The notes: generated by a model not told the origin, from the letters alone. 64,000 nucleotides of DNA from Brenneria nigrifluens DSM 30175 = ATCC 13028 (GCF_005484965.1 NZ_CP034036.1:1612001-1676000); one strand, 5' to 3'; counted from the first letter of the stretch, positions 35,799 to 45,410 are shown. Numbers and translations: made by a program.

Positions 35799-36596
35799 TT
35801 AATAAATCGCGGACGACCGGTAATTGGTGCTGTTTTGCCATGCTTTGAGGCGGATCAGCGGATCCTGACGGTAGAATCCGGTAAAGCATTGGTATAACGC
35901 CGGGAATCGTTCAGCCAGTAATTCCGGTGCGCTGAAGAAATATTCGGAAAGCACCGCAAAGCATTCGGCGGGATCTTGGGCGGCGTAAGGATCCATGCTG
36001 GTCGCGGCTTCGCCTACCAAATCAATTTCTTCCTGCAGCGCTTCCATCGCGGCATGTAAATGCTGTTCCCATAGGGCGATATCGCGCAGCGCGATAGGTG
36101 GAACGCCGGTAGCGATGCCGCCGCTGCGTATATCCAGCTTGTGCGCCACTTCATGAATAACCAGATTAAACCCGGACAGGTCGAACGAATCCTGTACTTC
36201 CTGCCAGTTAAGGACAATCGGCCCTTGATCCCAGCTCTGTCCGGATTGGACGATCTTGCCGGTATGCACCAGTCCGATATCGTCCTGCCATTCGTCATCG
36301 ACAATAAAAGGACCGGGATAAATCAGCACTTCATGAAAGCCGTTCAAGCACTCAAGGCCCAGTTCCAGCACAGGCAAAGCAAACAATAGTGCGATGCGCT
36401 GCTGCATGATTTTCGTTAACGTCAGCTCCTGTAAGGGAATAAGGCGTTTTTGCCTCAGCAACTGGCCGGCAATATTAATCAGCCGCTGCCGTTCCGCGTC
36501 GTTTAAAGGCGCCAGTAGCGGGATAGATATTGCCGGCAGCCAGAGGTCGAGCGGTTCCGCCTGAAGTTCGTTTGTTTTCCACGGCCACTTAATCAT
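35799..36596 (-). CDS. mtfA: MtfA, Mlc-titration factor / zinc peptidase
   Basis: A 265-residue protein, the same length as E. coli MtfA (YeeI). MtfA binds the glucose repressor Mlc, derepressing ptsG, and has Zn-dependent aminopeptidase activity. The metal motif HEVAH is visible in NLVIHEVAHKLD, with further family blocks FHEVLIYPGPFIVDDEWQDDIGLVH split around 103-127 and AAQDPAECFAVLSEYFFSAPELL. I start at the ATG at 36596 (MIKWPWK, identical to E. coli). The longer frame from 36635 adds 13 residues. It is flanked by tRNA-Asn and tRNA-Ser. Confidence 0.95.
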   Translation of the reverse strand: MIKWPWKTNELQAEPLDLWLPAISIPLLAPLNDAERQRLINIAGQLLRQKRLIPLQELTLTKIMQQRIALLFALPVLELGLECLNGFHEVLIYPGPFIVDDEWQDDIGLVHTGKIVQSGQSWDQGPIVLNWQEVQDSFDLSGFNLVIHEVAHKLDIRSGGIATGVPPIALRDIALWEQHLHAAMEALQEEIDLVGEAATSMDPYAAQDPAECFAVLSEYFFSAPELLAERFPALYQCFTGFYRQDPLIRLKAWQNSTNYRSSAIY

Positions 36597-36689
36597 GCTG
36601 TTGCTCGCAAAGTCATCACTTGAGTTTAAAGACAAGAGCTAGTGCTGTTAAAATGCCGCAAAAGCGGGCATTATAGCAACCGCTTAAAT

Positions 36690-36779
36690 GGAGAGATGCC
36701 GGAGCGGCTGAACGGGACGGTCTCGAAAACCGTTGAGGGAGCAATCCCTCCGAGGGTTCAAATCCCTCTCTCTCCGCCA
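36690..36779 (+). tRNA. serU: tRNA-Ser (CGA)
   Basis: A 90-nt class II tRNA with a long variable arm and encoded CCA. The anticodon is CGA at 36724-36726 (GGTCTCGAAAACC), the D-arm CCGGAGCGGCTGAACGG, and the T-arm GGTTCAAATCC. It matches the E. coli serU pattern. Confidence 0.97.
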
Positions 36780-36974
36780 CTATTCAAACAGTTAGCCCAT
36801 TGTACGTCTACGACATTCATCACACTTGATATATCGACCTTCCCGTTATCCCCGTTGCAAATATGCCGCAATTGCCGGCTGCGTAACAGTGGAAAACTGC
36901 GCCGCAGCGCGCGTTTGGTAATGAGATATTATAATCAGCAAGCCCGGCGGTTAGGGCTTGCCGCGCATGCGTGG

Positions 36975-37430
36975 TTACTTTCCGGCAATAAAATAATCGT
37001 TGTCATCTATCATAGGGACGTATGCTCGTACCCATTCGCTGCCGTCAATGATTTCCCAGCTATGTCCTTCGCCCTGGAGATCTTCGGCAAGAAGCACGGT
37101 TCCAGGAGCAATGATAAATGTGGCGCCGTCGCTGACTTTAAATTTCAGCGTGCCTTTTAGCGTGATGACATACTGTTTTCTGGGGGCGGGATGAACGTTC
37201 TTCTCCCAATCTTCCGTGGAGTTGCTGATCCAGAATTTTTGCGCCGGGATTTTTTCGAAAGCCGGAATACTTCCGGTTAAAAAGGCCGAGTGGTTGTCTG
37301 GCGTACTAATTAGCTTGATTGCCGGTATTCGCGCGTCGGCGCTTTTTGTTGCCGTTGGCGACGCACAATACCCGGCCGCGGACACGGCTAAACCGGCCAG
37401 CGCCAAAAGAAATAATTTTGCTTTTTTCAT
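36975..37430 (-). CDS. exported cupin-domain protein
   Basis: A 151-residue protein with a signal peptide (KKAKLFLLALAGLAVSAAGYCA, cut before SPT) and a single small beta-barrel cupin domain. The glycine-rich barrel is visible in VITLKGTLKFKVSDG and FIIAPGTVLLAEDLQGEGHSW. Periplasmic cupins like this are usually of unknown substrate, and I assign no function. The ATG at 37430 is chosen over an in-frame TTG at 37439. It is a single gene, and the gap after tRNA-Ser (36780-36974) holds nothing recognisable. Confidence 0.75.
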   Translation of the reverse strand: MKKAKLFLLALAGLAVSAAGYCASPTATKSADARIPAIKLISTPDNHSAFLTGSIPAFEKIPAQKFWISNSTEDWEKNVHPAPRKQYVITLKGTLKFKVSDGATFIIAPGTVLLAEDLQGEGHSWEIIDGSEWVRAYVPMIDDNDYFIAGK

Positions 37431-37685
37431 TAACTGCAATCCATGTGATGTGTTGTTATTTAACCACTATTTGTTAAAGCCCTCTATTGTTCGAAAGCGT
37501 TGAAACGCATGTCGCACGGTGCAGGATACTACATCAATCCTGCGACGGCGGGCCAGGTGATTACTCCGATTACATCAATCGGCACCGCTGCCGGGAGTAA
37601 TTTCATGCAGTATCGCGAAGTAAATTTGTCAGATTGCGCACTATGTACTAATTTCATAGTCAATCATCAAATAACGGAGGCTGAT

Positions 37686-37853
37686 ATGGGGTTTTGGCGC
37701 ATCGTTTTTACAATTATTCTGCCGCCGCTGGGCGTGTTGTTGGGGAAAGGCATCGGCTGGGCATTTGTCCTGAATATCATTCTGACATTGCTGGGATATT
37801 TCCCGGGGTTGATTCATGCTTTCTGGGTGCAGACGAAAACTAACGGTATCTGA
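37686..37853 (+). CDS. yqaE: YqaE/Pmp3-family small membrane protein
   Basis: A 55-residue protein with two transmembrane helices, almost identical to E. coli YqaE (GFWRIVFTIILPPLGVLLGKG, LLGYFPGLIHAFWVQTK). Pmp3/YqaE proteins sit in the inner membrane and are linked to stress and membrane potential. GGAGG lies 9 nt before the ATG, which fixes the start; the frame open upstream to 37500 is not part of it. A strong terminator follows. Confidence 0.93.
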   Translation: MGFWRIVFTIILPPLGVLLGKGIGWAFVLNIILTLLGYFPGLIHAFWVQTKTNGI

Positions 37854-37923
37854 GTAAGCGCCGCGCCGAACTCTGTAACCGCGCGTGCTGCATGATAAGT
37901 AACATAGACGATGCACTATTTTA

Positions 37924-37956
37924 AACGGACGACGCCATTGGCGTCGTCCGTTTTTT
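37924..37956 (+). terminator. intrinsic terminator after yqaE
   Basis: AACGGACGACGCC pairs with GGCGTCGTCCGTT around an ATT(G) loop, followed by a T-run. It is one of the strongest hairpins in the window. The remainder of 37957-38229 holds only the promoter region of the next gene. Confidence 0.93.
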
Positions 37957-38229
37957 GCCGTATTCCTGCCGGAAATTTCTCCTCTGACGCTGTTCAGTAT
38001 GCGGCCAGAAATGTTATTCTGATCACATATTGCTGCTATCGCATATCCGTATTGCCAACGCTTTAACACCATCTGTTTCATCATCGATTTCGGCCTTTAT
38101 CGCTGGTGGCGAGCGGCGTTTTGGGCGTTAAAACAAGATATGCAGCATATACAGGTATCCGCGCCTTGCCATTCTATTAATTAAAAATGCGGAGGCAGCA
38201 GCGAGCTTTGTCGCGTTCGGGGAATCAAG

Positions 38230-39141
38230 ATGATTGATGTGCTTATAAAAGCCTTCTCGTTTGTTCTTGTTATTATTATCGGGTACTGGCTGAAACAGCG
38301 CGGCGTATTGCAACGTTCCGACAGCCTTGCGCTGTCGAAAATCATGATGAATATTACCTTGCCGGCGGCGGTGATTACCGGGTTTGCCAGCTTCAAGGTC
38401 GATCATTCATTGCTGATTCTGGTGGCGCTGGGGCTGGGGTGTAATCTTTTGCTGATGGGCGCGGGGTATTGGATTGCCCGCAAGGGCCCGGATGAGAAGA
38501 AAGCCTTCTATATGATCAATTCGCCGGGCTACAACATCGGTTGTTTTACCTTGCCTTATGTCCAGAGCTTTCTCGGACCGGCGGGCATCGTCGCCACCTG
38601 TCTGTTTGATGCCGGGAATTCCGTTATCTGTACCGGCGGCAGCTACGTTGCGGCATCGCATGCTACGGGGCGCAGCGCCGGCCTGAAAAATACTTTTAAG
38701 CGGCTATTTTCCTCCATCCCCTTTGATGTCTATATGCTGCTGTTGATCGCCGCGCTGTTTGATCTGTACCTTCCCAGTCAGATTACCTTGATTACCTCGA
38801 CCATTGGCAATGCCAACCCGTTTCTTGCCATGTTGATTATCGGCATGATGCTGGAAATCAATATTAACCGGGCGGCGCTGGCGAATGTCGCCAAGGTGCT
38901 GTTGCTGCGCTATAGCGTCGCCACCCTGTTTGCCATGGCGTTTTATTACTATACGCCGCTACCGCTGGAAATCCGTCAGGTGCTTGCAGTGGTGGTGTTT
39001 TCGCCGGTATCGTCGCTGGCGCCTCTATTTACCTCGAGATTCAGCGTGATGTTCGCGTCGGTCTCCAGCTTTGCCAATTCATTATCGGTCATCATCAGCA
39101 TTACCATCATGACGACGTTGTTGACGTTGATGCAGTCATAA
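38230..39141 (+). CDS. AEC-family (auxin efflux carrier-like) transporter
   Basis: A 303-residue protein with about ten hydrophobic segments, in the two five-helix halves typical of the AEC (MdcF/YfdV) family. N-terminal hallmarks are FVLVIIIGYWLKQRGVL and MMNITLPAAVITGFAS; C-terminal hallmarks are LRYSVATLFAM and AVVVFSPVSSLAPLFTSRF. AEC carriers move organic acids or related anions; the substrate here is unknown. GGGGA precedes the ATG. Its stop codon overlaps the end of the convergent diguanylate cyclase gene by six bases. Confidence 0.85.
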   Translation: MIDVLIKAFSFVLVIIIGYWLKQRGVLQRSDSLALSKIMMNITLPAAVITGFASFKVDHSLLILVALGLGCNLLLMGAGYWIARKGPDEKKAFYMINSPGYNIGCFTLPYVQSFLGPAGIVATCLFDAGNSVICTGGSYVAASHATGRSAGLKNTFKRLFSSIPFDVYMLLLIAALFDLYLPSQITLITSTIGNANPFLAMLIIGMMLEININRAALANVAKVLLLRYSVATLFAMAFYYYTPLPLEIRQVLAVVVFSPVSSLAPLFTSRFSVMFASVSSFANSLSVIISITIMTTLLTLMQS

Positions 39142-40620
39142 GGATGGCGATTCGTTGGCACCGCCGCCGGATTTGACCACCCGGTTACGTCCTTGCTGCT
39201 TGGCTTGATACAACGCGATATCCGCCCGGTTGATTAGCATGTCCAGCGTTTCATCCTGCAGGCATTGCGCTACGCCGCAGCTGATAGTGATATGAATGGC
39301 CTCATCGCGATACGGCACTTCGGTTATTTCAACCTCGCGGCGCAGCGTTTCCGCGCGTTGCAGCGCATCGTCGATATTGCAGTTATCCAGCAGAACCACG
39401 AATTCTTCCCCTCCCCAACGGCATGCCCTATCGCTATGGCGTATTGACTTCTGAAGTAGTCGGGCTATTTTTTGCAACACCAAATCACCAACGCCGTGCC
39501 CGTAGCGATCATTGATCATTTTGAAATTATCAAGATCAATCAGCAGGATGGATAAGGGCTTATATTGAGCCGACTGTTTGGCGCACAGGCGCCTAAAGAA
39601 ATAATCGAAAGCCTGGCGGTTCATCATGCCGGTCAGCTTATCCGTGGTCGCCATTTGCTCCAAACGGCGCTGATAGCCGCCGATGGTCACCCACAGCAGG
39701 AATAAAAACAGGAAGCTGACGACGACGCTGACGCTAAGATTTTTCATCAGCGTAGTGAAAAGCTGCCTCTCACCCGGGTGATTGTTCTGCTCTATCATCA
39801 AATACCAGTCAAACTCAGGCAGCAGCCGGGTATTAAGAAATATTTTGTTGCCTTGTGATTGGTATTCATAAGCGCCGCCGGGCACAGTGAGAATGGCGGT
39901 GGCAAACGCTGACAGCCCGGGCTGTTGTTGGATCTTCAACTGTCGGTCGTAGCTTTTTCCATGCAAGGTTACGTTACCGGTTTTATCAACAAAATAAATC
40001 GTCCGGTTATAGCGCTGCTCGTATTTTTCGATAAGGTGCTTTACCCGCTCGACGGGAATGCCTATGCCGGTAACGCCAATGAAATTGCCTTCATAATCCA
40101 TAACCTTGTGGTTAATGAAGATGTCCAGATGCGAGCGGTCTTCAGGATTGACGCGGATATCGATGAAGTAGGGCATGTCTTCCGACAGGGCTTTGGCCTG
40201 AAAATACCACTGATCCTCTGGGGAGTTCGGCGAGATAATTCGCTGAATACGCAGGGGGTCGTAGAAACGCTTGGTTTTCTCAGAGGCAAAAAAGGAAAAT
40301 AAAGTGTCGAAGCGGCGGTCGATCTCTTTCAGATAGCGAATCATCGCCTGCGGGTTGTTTTCATTATCGAGTACCCAGTCGCGCACAAAGGTATCGTGAG
40401 CCATCAGCGATGAGATAAAGATAGGTTTCAGCAGGTCCTGCTGGATTTCGGAGTAGACATTATCACTGGTCAGGGGCAAGGTGTTTTCTTTTATGTCCGC
40501 TTCCAGAGATTTTTTTGCCACTTCATAGCTGGTCCAACTGATAATCAGAAACGCGCTGAGCAGCATGATGGCAAATAACACAATTGCCCGTGGTTTATTC
40601 AGCCAGAGTGAATTTATCAT
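39136..40620 (-). CDS. membrane diguanylate cyclase with periplasmic Cache sensor
   Basis: A 494-residue c-di-GMP synthase. TM1 (about 12-33) and TM2 (about 285-310) flank a dCache-like periplasmic domain (FYDPLRIQRIISP, FIDIRVNPEDRSHLDIFINHKV). The C-terminal GGDEF domain starts at DKLTGMMNR and has the active-site GGEEF. The product-inhibition site RxxD (RHSD) lies exactly five residues before it, so the enzyme should be active and feedback-controlled. I start at ATG 40620 with AGGA five bases upstream; the TTG at 40635 would add five residues. The sensed ligand is unknown. Confidence 0.93.
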   Translation of the reverse strand: MINSLWLNKPRAIVLFAIMLLSAFLIISWTSYEVAKKSLEADIKENTLPLTSDNVYSEIQQDLLKPIFISSLMAHDTFVRDWVLDNENNPQAMIRYLKEIDRRFDTLFSFFASEKTKRFYDPLRIQRIISPNSPEDQWYFQAKALSEDMPYFIDIRVNPEDRSHLDIFINHKVMDYEGNFIGVTGIGIPVERVKHLIEKYEQRYNRTIYFVDKTGNVTLHGKSYDRQLKIQQQPGLSAFATAILTVPGGAYEYQSQGNKIFLNTRLLPEFDWYLMIEQNNHPGERQLFTTLMKNLSVSVVVSFLFLFLLWVTIGGYQRRLEQMATTDKLTGMMNRQAFDYFFRRLCAKQSAQYKPLSILLIDLDNFKMINDRYGHGVGDLVLQKIARLLQKSIRHSDRACRWGGEEFVVLLDNCNIDDALQRAETLRREVEITEVPYRDEAIHITISCGVAQCLQDETLDMLINRADIALYQAKQQGRNRVVKSGGGANESPSL

Positions 40621-41013
40621 CAATCCTGTCAGCAACGCGGCGTTCCTCGTATAGTCGACTAACCAGAGGCAGACGGAAAAGCATCATTAACCCTCATGAC
40701 CGCCGGTAAATACCTTATGGAAGTTAAGCAGGCAAATAGGAAAACATCAATAAAAAGCGTCCTCACCGGCGGTAAAACATGGATGATGAAGAGGTTGGAA
40801 CGCCGTGCTTTAGCTCGTATCGTTCCGGCATACAACGCAACGATGCGCCGCAGAATGGTTTATTATTAATCAATCGCCGTTAATAAATCCGCAATTCCGG
40901 GAGGAAATGTAATGATTGGTATTTTATTGTGGTGTTGTTAAATGTAACTTGTGAATGCCGCTGAAATAATGCTATCAATTAGTGGTAAAAACGGTAATTA
41001 AGTCGGGTGGGTA
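40621..41013. other. intergenic region, divergent promoters
   Basis: It separates the diguanylate cyclase and lipid kinase genes. Near 40912-40941 a GGGAGG-preceded ATG opens a nine-codon hydrophobic ORF (MIGILLWCC) before a stop. This could be a leader peptide or chance. Nothing else is recognised. Confidence 0.35.
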
Positions 41014-41931
41014 ATGATAACAGAACAATGTAAAAATAAGCAGGGTCGCCCAACAGCACTTTTATTTATTAATCAAAAAGCGAGAAATGGTGATTCATCA
41101 ACGTCGTATGTGAACCAATTATTACAGGCCCATGGCATCGCGGTGATTGAACCCGGCGCACAGGACTCAGGCACCAGCGGCGATATTATTCGTGCCCATG
41201 CCAATGACGTGGATTTTGTTATTATCGGCGGCGGCGACGGCACGCTCAACGCCGCGGCTCAGGCGCTGGTCGATACCGGGCTGCCATTGGGGGTGTTGCC
41301 GTTAGGCACGGCAAATGATTTTGCCCGCACCCTGGATATTCCCAAGGATTTAAAACAGGCGGTACAGATTATTGCCGACGGATATTTAAGATCCATCGAT
41401 CTGGGGGAGGTTAACGGCCACCTGTTTTTTAATGTCTCCAGTATCGGTTTTTCGGCGGCGCTGGCGCGCGGATTGTCCGCCGAGTCTAAAAAGCGCTGGG
41501 GAACGCTGGGATATGCGCTGGCCGCGTTTAAATTACTCAAGCAGAGTCGGCCGTTCAGGGCTGAAATTGAACACGATGGCGTCAGAGAGCGGGTTAGAAC
41601 CGTTCAGGTTTCCGTGGGCAACGGCCGATTTTACGGCGGGGGCATGACGGTGGAACAGACGGCTGCCCCGGACGACGGTCGGCTTGACGTTTATAGTCTG
41701 GAGGTTTCCCACTGGTGGGAAATCATCGCGCTGGTTCCCTTTCTGCGCCGGGGAACCCACGGCCGCTGGCGAAAAGTACGGGCTTTTTCCGCGACCCGTT
41801 TAACGTTGCATACCGCAAAGCCGCATGATATTAATGCCGATGGTGAGCTAGTTGGCAAAACGCCGGCGATATTTACCCTTAAAGCACGCGCGATTCGCGT
41901 ATTTTCCCCGCAAAAAACGGCGGCTAATTAA
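41014..41931 (+). CDS. lipid kinase, diacylglycerol kinase catalytic family (YegS-like)
   Basis: A 305-residue soluble lipid kinase of the DAGK_cat family. The nucleotide motif is GGGDGTLNAAAQAL (about 73-86), followed by LGVLPLGTANDFARTL and the C-terminal DDGRLDVYSLE and INADGELVG blocks, the latter with the acidic catalytic residue region. Family members phosphorylate diacylglycerol or phosphatidylglycerol with ATP. The exact lipid is not determinable here. A small ORF of unknown function follows 13 bp downstream, probably co-transcribed. Confidence 0.87.
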   Translation: MITEQCKNKQGRPTALLFINQKARNGDSSTSYVNQLLQAHGIAVIEPGAQDSGTSGDIIRAHANDVDFVIIGGGDGTLNAAAQALVDTGLPLGVLPLGTANDFARTLDIPKDLKQAVQIIADGYLRSIDLGEVNGHLFFNVSSIGFSAALARGLSAESKKRWGTLGYALAAFKLLKQSRPFRAEIEHDGVRERVRTVQVSVGNGRFYGGGMTVEQTAAPDDGRLDVYSLEVSHWWEIIALVPFLRRGTHGRWRKVRAFSATRLTLHTAKPHDINADGELVGKTPAIFTLKARAIRVFSPQKTAAN

Positions 41932-41944
41932 ATTTATATAAGTG

Positions 41945-42241
41945 ATGACGATGCAAACAATTATTTCCGCGATACTGGCTTTCTTTCTGTTTGAACCTAT
42001 TGAAAGCGAATTAAACCGCTATGCGGAATCCGCGAATATGTCGCAAGAAACGGCTCGGCAGGTATTGTCATGTTTAAAAGCAGACACGCCGAAAATTGTG
42101 GCGAAAGCGCAGTCGGACCTATGGTGGACCACCACAACCATTCTGTCGATTTGGACGGGAACGTCCGATATTAAGCAGGTTATTAGCGAAGCGGCGCCGA
42201 CCTGCGCCGCGCCCTTTAATAAAGTTAATAAAGTGGCCTGA
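41945..42241 (+). CDS. small hypothetical protein downstream of the lipid kinase
   Basis: A polypeptide of 96-98 residues, depending on which of the clustered starts (GTG 41942, ATG 41945, ATG 41951) is used. The N-terminus is hydrophobic (TIISAILAFFLF), followed by an amphipathic helix and two Cys residues (LSCLKAD, PTCAAP) that could form a disulfide if exported. I recognise no family. Proximity to the lipid kinase suggests one operon. Confidence 0.55.
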   Translation: MTMQTIISAILAFFLFEPIESELNRYAESANMSQETARQVLSCLKADTPKIVAKAQSDLWWTTTTILSIWTGTSDIKQVISEAAPTCAAPFNKVNKVA

Positions 42242-42327
42242 CGGCGAATAATGGACCAAGCAAGGCGGCTAAGTTTTCAGGTCGGCCGCCGGGCCGGCCT
42301 GAATATCGCTGATTAATATGGTTGCCG

Positions 42328-42927
42328 CTATTTAAAAATACGAAAGCGCTCTTCATCCGCAATGTAGGTTTTCTCACCCGCGGGCTGTTCAATCGAACCA
42401 AAGGGCAACTGGGCGCGCAATTTCCAGCTTGCCGGCAAGTCCCACTGTTTTTTCACATCGTCATCAATCAGCGGGTTGTAATGCTGCAATGAGGCGCCGA
42501 TTTTTTCCTGCGCCAGCGCGGACCACACGGCGAACTGGGCTATCCCGGTAGAGTGTTCCGACCATACGGGGAAATTATCCGCGTACAGGGCGAATTTCTG
42601 TTGTAACTCTTCAATCACTTTGTTGTCTTCGAAAAACAGCACCGTACCCGCGCCGGCGGCAAAGGATGCCAGCTTTTTCTCCGTTGATTCAAAAGCATCG
42701 GCGGGAACAATTTTTTTCAACTGCTGTTTAACGATATCCCAGAGTTTTTCGTGTTGTTCGCCGAACAGCACCACGGCGCGGGAGCTTTGGGAGTTAAAGG
42801 ACGAAGGGCTTTGCTTAACGGTTTCGGTAATCAGCGAAACAACCTGATCTTCCGATATCGGCAGTGTTTTGCCGATGGCATAGATAGAACGACGAAGCTT
42901 GATGGATTGCAAAAAAGCATTACTCAT
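42328..42927 (-). CDS. nitroreductase-family oxidoreductase (Frm2/YdgI-like)
   Basis: A 199-residue flavoprotein of the nitroreductase fold. Visible features are RRSIYAIGKTLPIS near the N-terminus, TVKQSPSSFNSQSSRAVVLFG (FMN-binding region, about 36-56), and the C-terminal LQHYNPLIDDDV and QLPFGSI blocks typical of the small Frm2-like branch. Such enzymes reduce nitro compounds or quinones with NAD(P)H. The physiological substrate is unknown. AGAGGAAC precedes the ATG. It is a single gene. Confidence 0.87.
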   Translation of the reverse strand: MSNAFLQSIKLRRSIYAIGKTLPISEDQVVSLITETVKQSPSSFNSQSSRAVVLFGEQHEKLWDIVKQQLKKIVPADAFESTEKKLASFAAGAGTVLFFEDNKVIEELQQKFALYADNFPVWSEHSTGIAQFAVWSALAQEKIGASLQHYNPLIDDDVKKQWDLPASWKLRAQLPFGSIEQPAGEKTYIADEERFRIFK

Positions 42928-43069
42928 GGTCTGTTCCTCTTTACATGACGCTTAATGCGCTACGGTGGCACTAGTATATGGCGTATTCAATACAATAGTG
43001 TGTTGATTTGTATATTTATATTTACTAATGATTGATAAATTTATTATAACGGCGCCGGGCGAATATCTA

Positions 43070-43828
43070 TCAGCCGTGACAGACCGGGCAGGCGGGATGC
43101 TTCGGCAGCTTTATTTCGCGCAATTGCATCGTCATGGCATCGAAAATCAACAGTCGGCCGCTGATGACCTGGCCGTATCCCGTCAGCAGCTTGATGGCCT
43201 CCAGCGCCTGCAAACTGCCGATGGCGCCGACCAGCGGAGACATCACGCCCGCTTCCGCGCAGGTCAGCGCGTTTTCGCCGAACAGCCGGCTGAGGCAGCG
43301 ATAGCAGGGCTCATCCGGCCGGTAGGTAAATACGCTGATTTGTCCTTCCATGCGAATGGCGGCGCCGGAAATCAGCGGTTTTTTCAGCTGAAAGCCAATA
43401 CGATTAAGACGATCGCGGATGGCGACGTTATCGGTGCAATCGACGATCGCCTGGTGTTTTTCCACCAGCGCGCTTAACGCCGCATCGTCCAGATTGGCGT
43501 TGACGGTATCGAGCGACAGATGCGGATTGATTTCCGCCAGGGCGATGCGCGCCGAGTCAACCTTGGGCATGCCGATACGGTCGTCGCGGTGCAATACCTG
43601 ACGCTGAAGATTGGAGAGCGACACCTGGTCGAAGTCCAGCAGCGTCAGATGCCCGATGCCCGCCGCCGCCAGATATTGCGCGGCGGCGCAGCCCAGTCCG
43701 CCGAGTCCGACAACCAGCAGACGCGCGGCTTTCAATTTTTCCTGTCCGTCAAAATCGAAGCCGCGCAGCATAATCTGGCGATTATAACGCAGCTCCTCCT
43801 GGCGACTGAGTTCCGGCAGCACGATCAA
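43070..43828 (-). CDS. moeB: molybdopterin-synthase adenylyltransferase
   Basis: A 252-residue E1-like enzyme that adenylates the MoaD C-terminus during molybdopterin synthesis. The ATP site is GLGGLGCAAAQYLAAAGIG (about 42-60). The Zn-binding pairs are CYRC (175-178 region) and CPVC at the C-terminus. DCTDNVAIRDRLN is conserved. It is co-transcribed with moeA, whose stop overlaps the proposed TTG start (TTGA); a GTG six bases later is an alternative. The order moeA-moeB is as in E. coli. Confidence 0.94.
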   Translation of the reverse strand: MIVLPELSRQEELRYNRQIMLRGFDFDGQEKLKAARLLVVGLGGLGCAAAQYLAAAGIGHLTLLDFDQVSLSNLQRQVLHRDDRIGMPKVDSARIALAEINPHLSLDTVNANLDDAALSALVEKHQAIVDCTDNVAIRDRLNRIGFQLKKPLISGAAIRMEGQISVFTYRPDEPCYRCLSRLFGENALTCAEAGVMSPLVGAIGSLQALEAIKLLTGYGQVISGRLLIFDAMTMQLREIKLPKHPACPVCHG

Positions 43829-45060
43829 TTTCCCAACAGCGCGTTAAAAGGTTCGATTTCCACCCATTCGCCGGCGGCGACATGGCCCCGTTCCGCCTCC
43901 AGCACGATAAAGCAGTTGGCGAGGCTAAAGGAGCTGAAGACGTGCGACCCCTGGTGGCCGGTGGTGGCGACTTCCAGCTCGCCCTGCGGGTTACGGCTGA
44001 AAATGCCGCGCTGAAAATCGGTGCGCCCCACCGTTTTTTTCAGCGCGCTGGTGGTTTTCACCCGTATCCGGGTCGGCAGGCGCCACTGGGTATACCCCGA
44101 CAGCCGGGCCAACAGCGGCTGGACTAGTTGATAAAAGGTCAAGGCGGCGGAAACCGGGTTGCCCGGCAGGCCGCAGAACCAGGCATGTCGCAGTCTACCG
44201 AAAGCGAAGGGTTTACCGGGCTTGATGGCCAGCTTCCAGAAATGGATATCGCCCAGTTCCTCCAGCATCTGTTTGGTGTAGTCCGCCTCGCCGACGGAAA
44301 CGCCGCCGCTGCTGATCGCCAGGTCGGCGCCGATGTCCGCCCGGTGAAAGGCGTCGCGCAGCGCGGCCGGATCGTCGCGGACGATCCCCAAATCGTCGAC
44401 CTCGCAGCCAAACTGCTCAAGCATCAGGCGTACCGCAAAGCGGTTGGTATCGTAAATCTGCCCGTCCTGCAGCGGCTGGCCGACGGGCTGAAGCTCATCG
44501 CCGGTTGAAAAGACGGCGACTTTCAGGCGGCGGACCACCTCCACCCGGGCAATCCCCAATGACGCCAGCAGGGGCAACTGCGCCACGCCCAGTTTGACCC
44601 CGGCCGGCAGCACCTCGGCGCCGGCGCGGATATCTTCTCCCGCCAGACGAATATTCTGTCCCGCTTTCACCGCCTGAGTGAAGCGCACGCCCGCGTCGCT
44701 CACCTCGGCATGTTCCTGCATAACGACGGCATCGGCGCCGGCGGGGAGCGGGGCGCCGGTCATAATGCGGATGCAGCTCCCGGTCGGCCATGCGGCGGTA
44801 AAAGGCGCGCCGGCAAAGGCTTTGCCGGCTACCGGAAGCGGAGTTGCGGATGATAAATCCGCGCGGCGGACGGTGTAGCCATCCATCGCGGAATTGGCAA
44901 ACGGCGGAACGTCTAACGGGGAGGCGATGGCGCCGGCGGTAATCCGCCCCGCCGCGTCATACAGCGAAACGGTTTCCGTTTCCGCGATGGCATCTATCCG
45001 GGAAAGCATGCGTTCCCGAGCCTGTTCGAGCGTCAATAAATCTGTGCGTGCGCTTTTCAT
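43825..45060 (-). CDS. moeA: molybdopterin molybdenumtransferase
   Basis: A 411-residue enzyme that inserts molybdate into adenylated molybdopterin. It matches E. coli MoeA across its length, with PPFANSAMDGYTVR, IRIMTGAPLPAGADAVVMQE, STGDELQPVGQPL, the MoCF motif ISSGGVSVGEADYTK and PGKPFAFGRL. The ATG at 45060 has GGAG six bases upstream; the longer frame from 45093 is not needed. It is first gene of moeAB, divergent from gsiA. Molybdoenzymes are relevant to anaerobic growth. Confidence 0.95.
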   Translation of the reverse strand: MKSARTDLLTLEQARERMLSRIDAIAETETVSLYDAAGRITAGAIASPLDVPPFANSAMDGYTVRRADLSSATPLPVAGKAFAGAPFTAAWPTGSCIRIMTGAPLPAGADAVVMQEHAEVSDAGVRFTQAVKAGQNIRLAGEDIRAGAEVLPAGVKLGVAQLPLLASLGIARVEVVRRLKVAVFSTGDELQPVGQPLQDGQIYDTNRFAVRLMLEQFGCEVDDLGIVRDDPAALRDAFHRADIGADLAISSGGVSVGEADYTKQMLEELGDIHFWKLAIKPGKPFAFGRLRHAWFCGLPGNPVSAALTFYQLVQPLLARLSGYTQWRLPTRIRVKTTSALKKTVGRTDFQRGIFSRNPQGELEVATTGHQGSHVFSSFSLANCFIVLEAERGHVAAGEWVEIEPFNALLGN

Positions 45061-45410
45061 CCGTACTCCATGATTGTTTATGCCCGCAGGCAAAAACGCT
45101 TACCGTATGCCAATATTATGTCAGAGATTACGGCGGGGGAGAACGCGAGCGGGTCAAGTTCAGGCCGCGGCGGGTAAAAAACGCGGCCGGGAAAACGTCC
45201 GGACGAAGGGGGGGAGGTTATGCTCGTTAACATAATGTTCTGCCGGCGTTTTTATAAAAGCCGCCTTTCAGTTTCCGCTTTACATCCTGTTTTGCGCTAA
45301 ATATAGTCAAAAATTGTCATGTGGCTTACAGGGATATGACCGCGTCAGCTATTTTGCCGTAACCGCGCCATGACATTCCGGCATCCCGTTTATATGGAGA
45401 TTCACCGTTA
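45061..45410. other. moeA-gsiA divergent intergenic region
   Basis: It contains the promoters for both operons. In E. coli iaaA (isoaspartyl peptidase) lies between moeA and gsiA; here it is absent and no remnant is recognisable. Confidence 0.5.

Noticed and set aside
40912..40941. Nine-codon ORF with a good ribosome site as an attenuator leader
   Set aside because: No codon bias toward an amino acid and no terminator/antiterminator pair was found before the lipid kinase gene.
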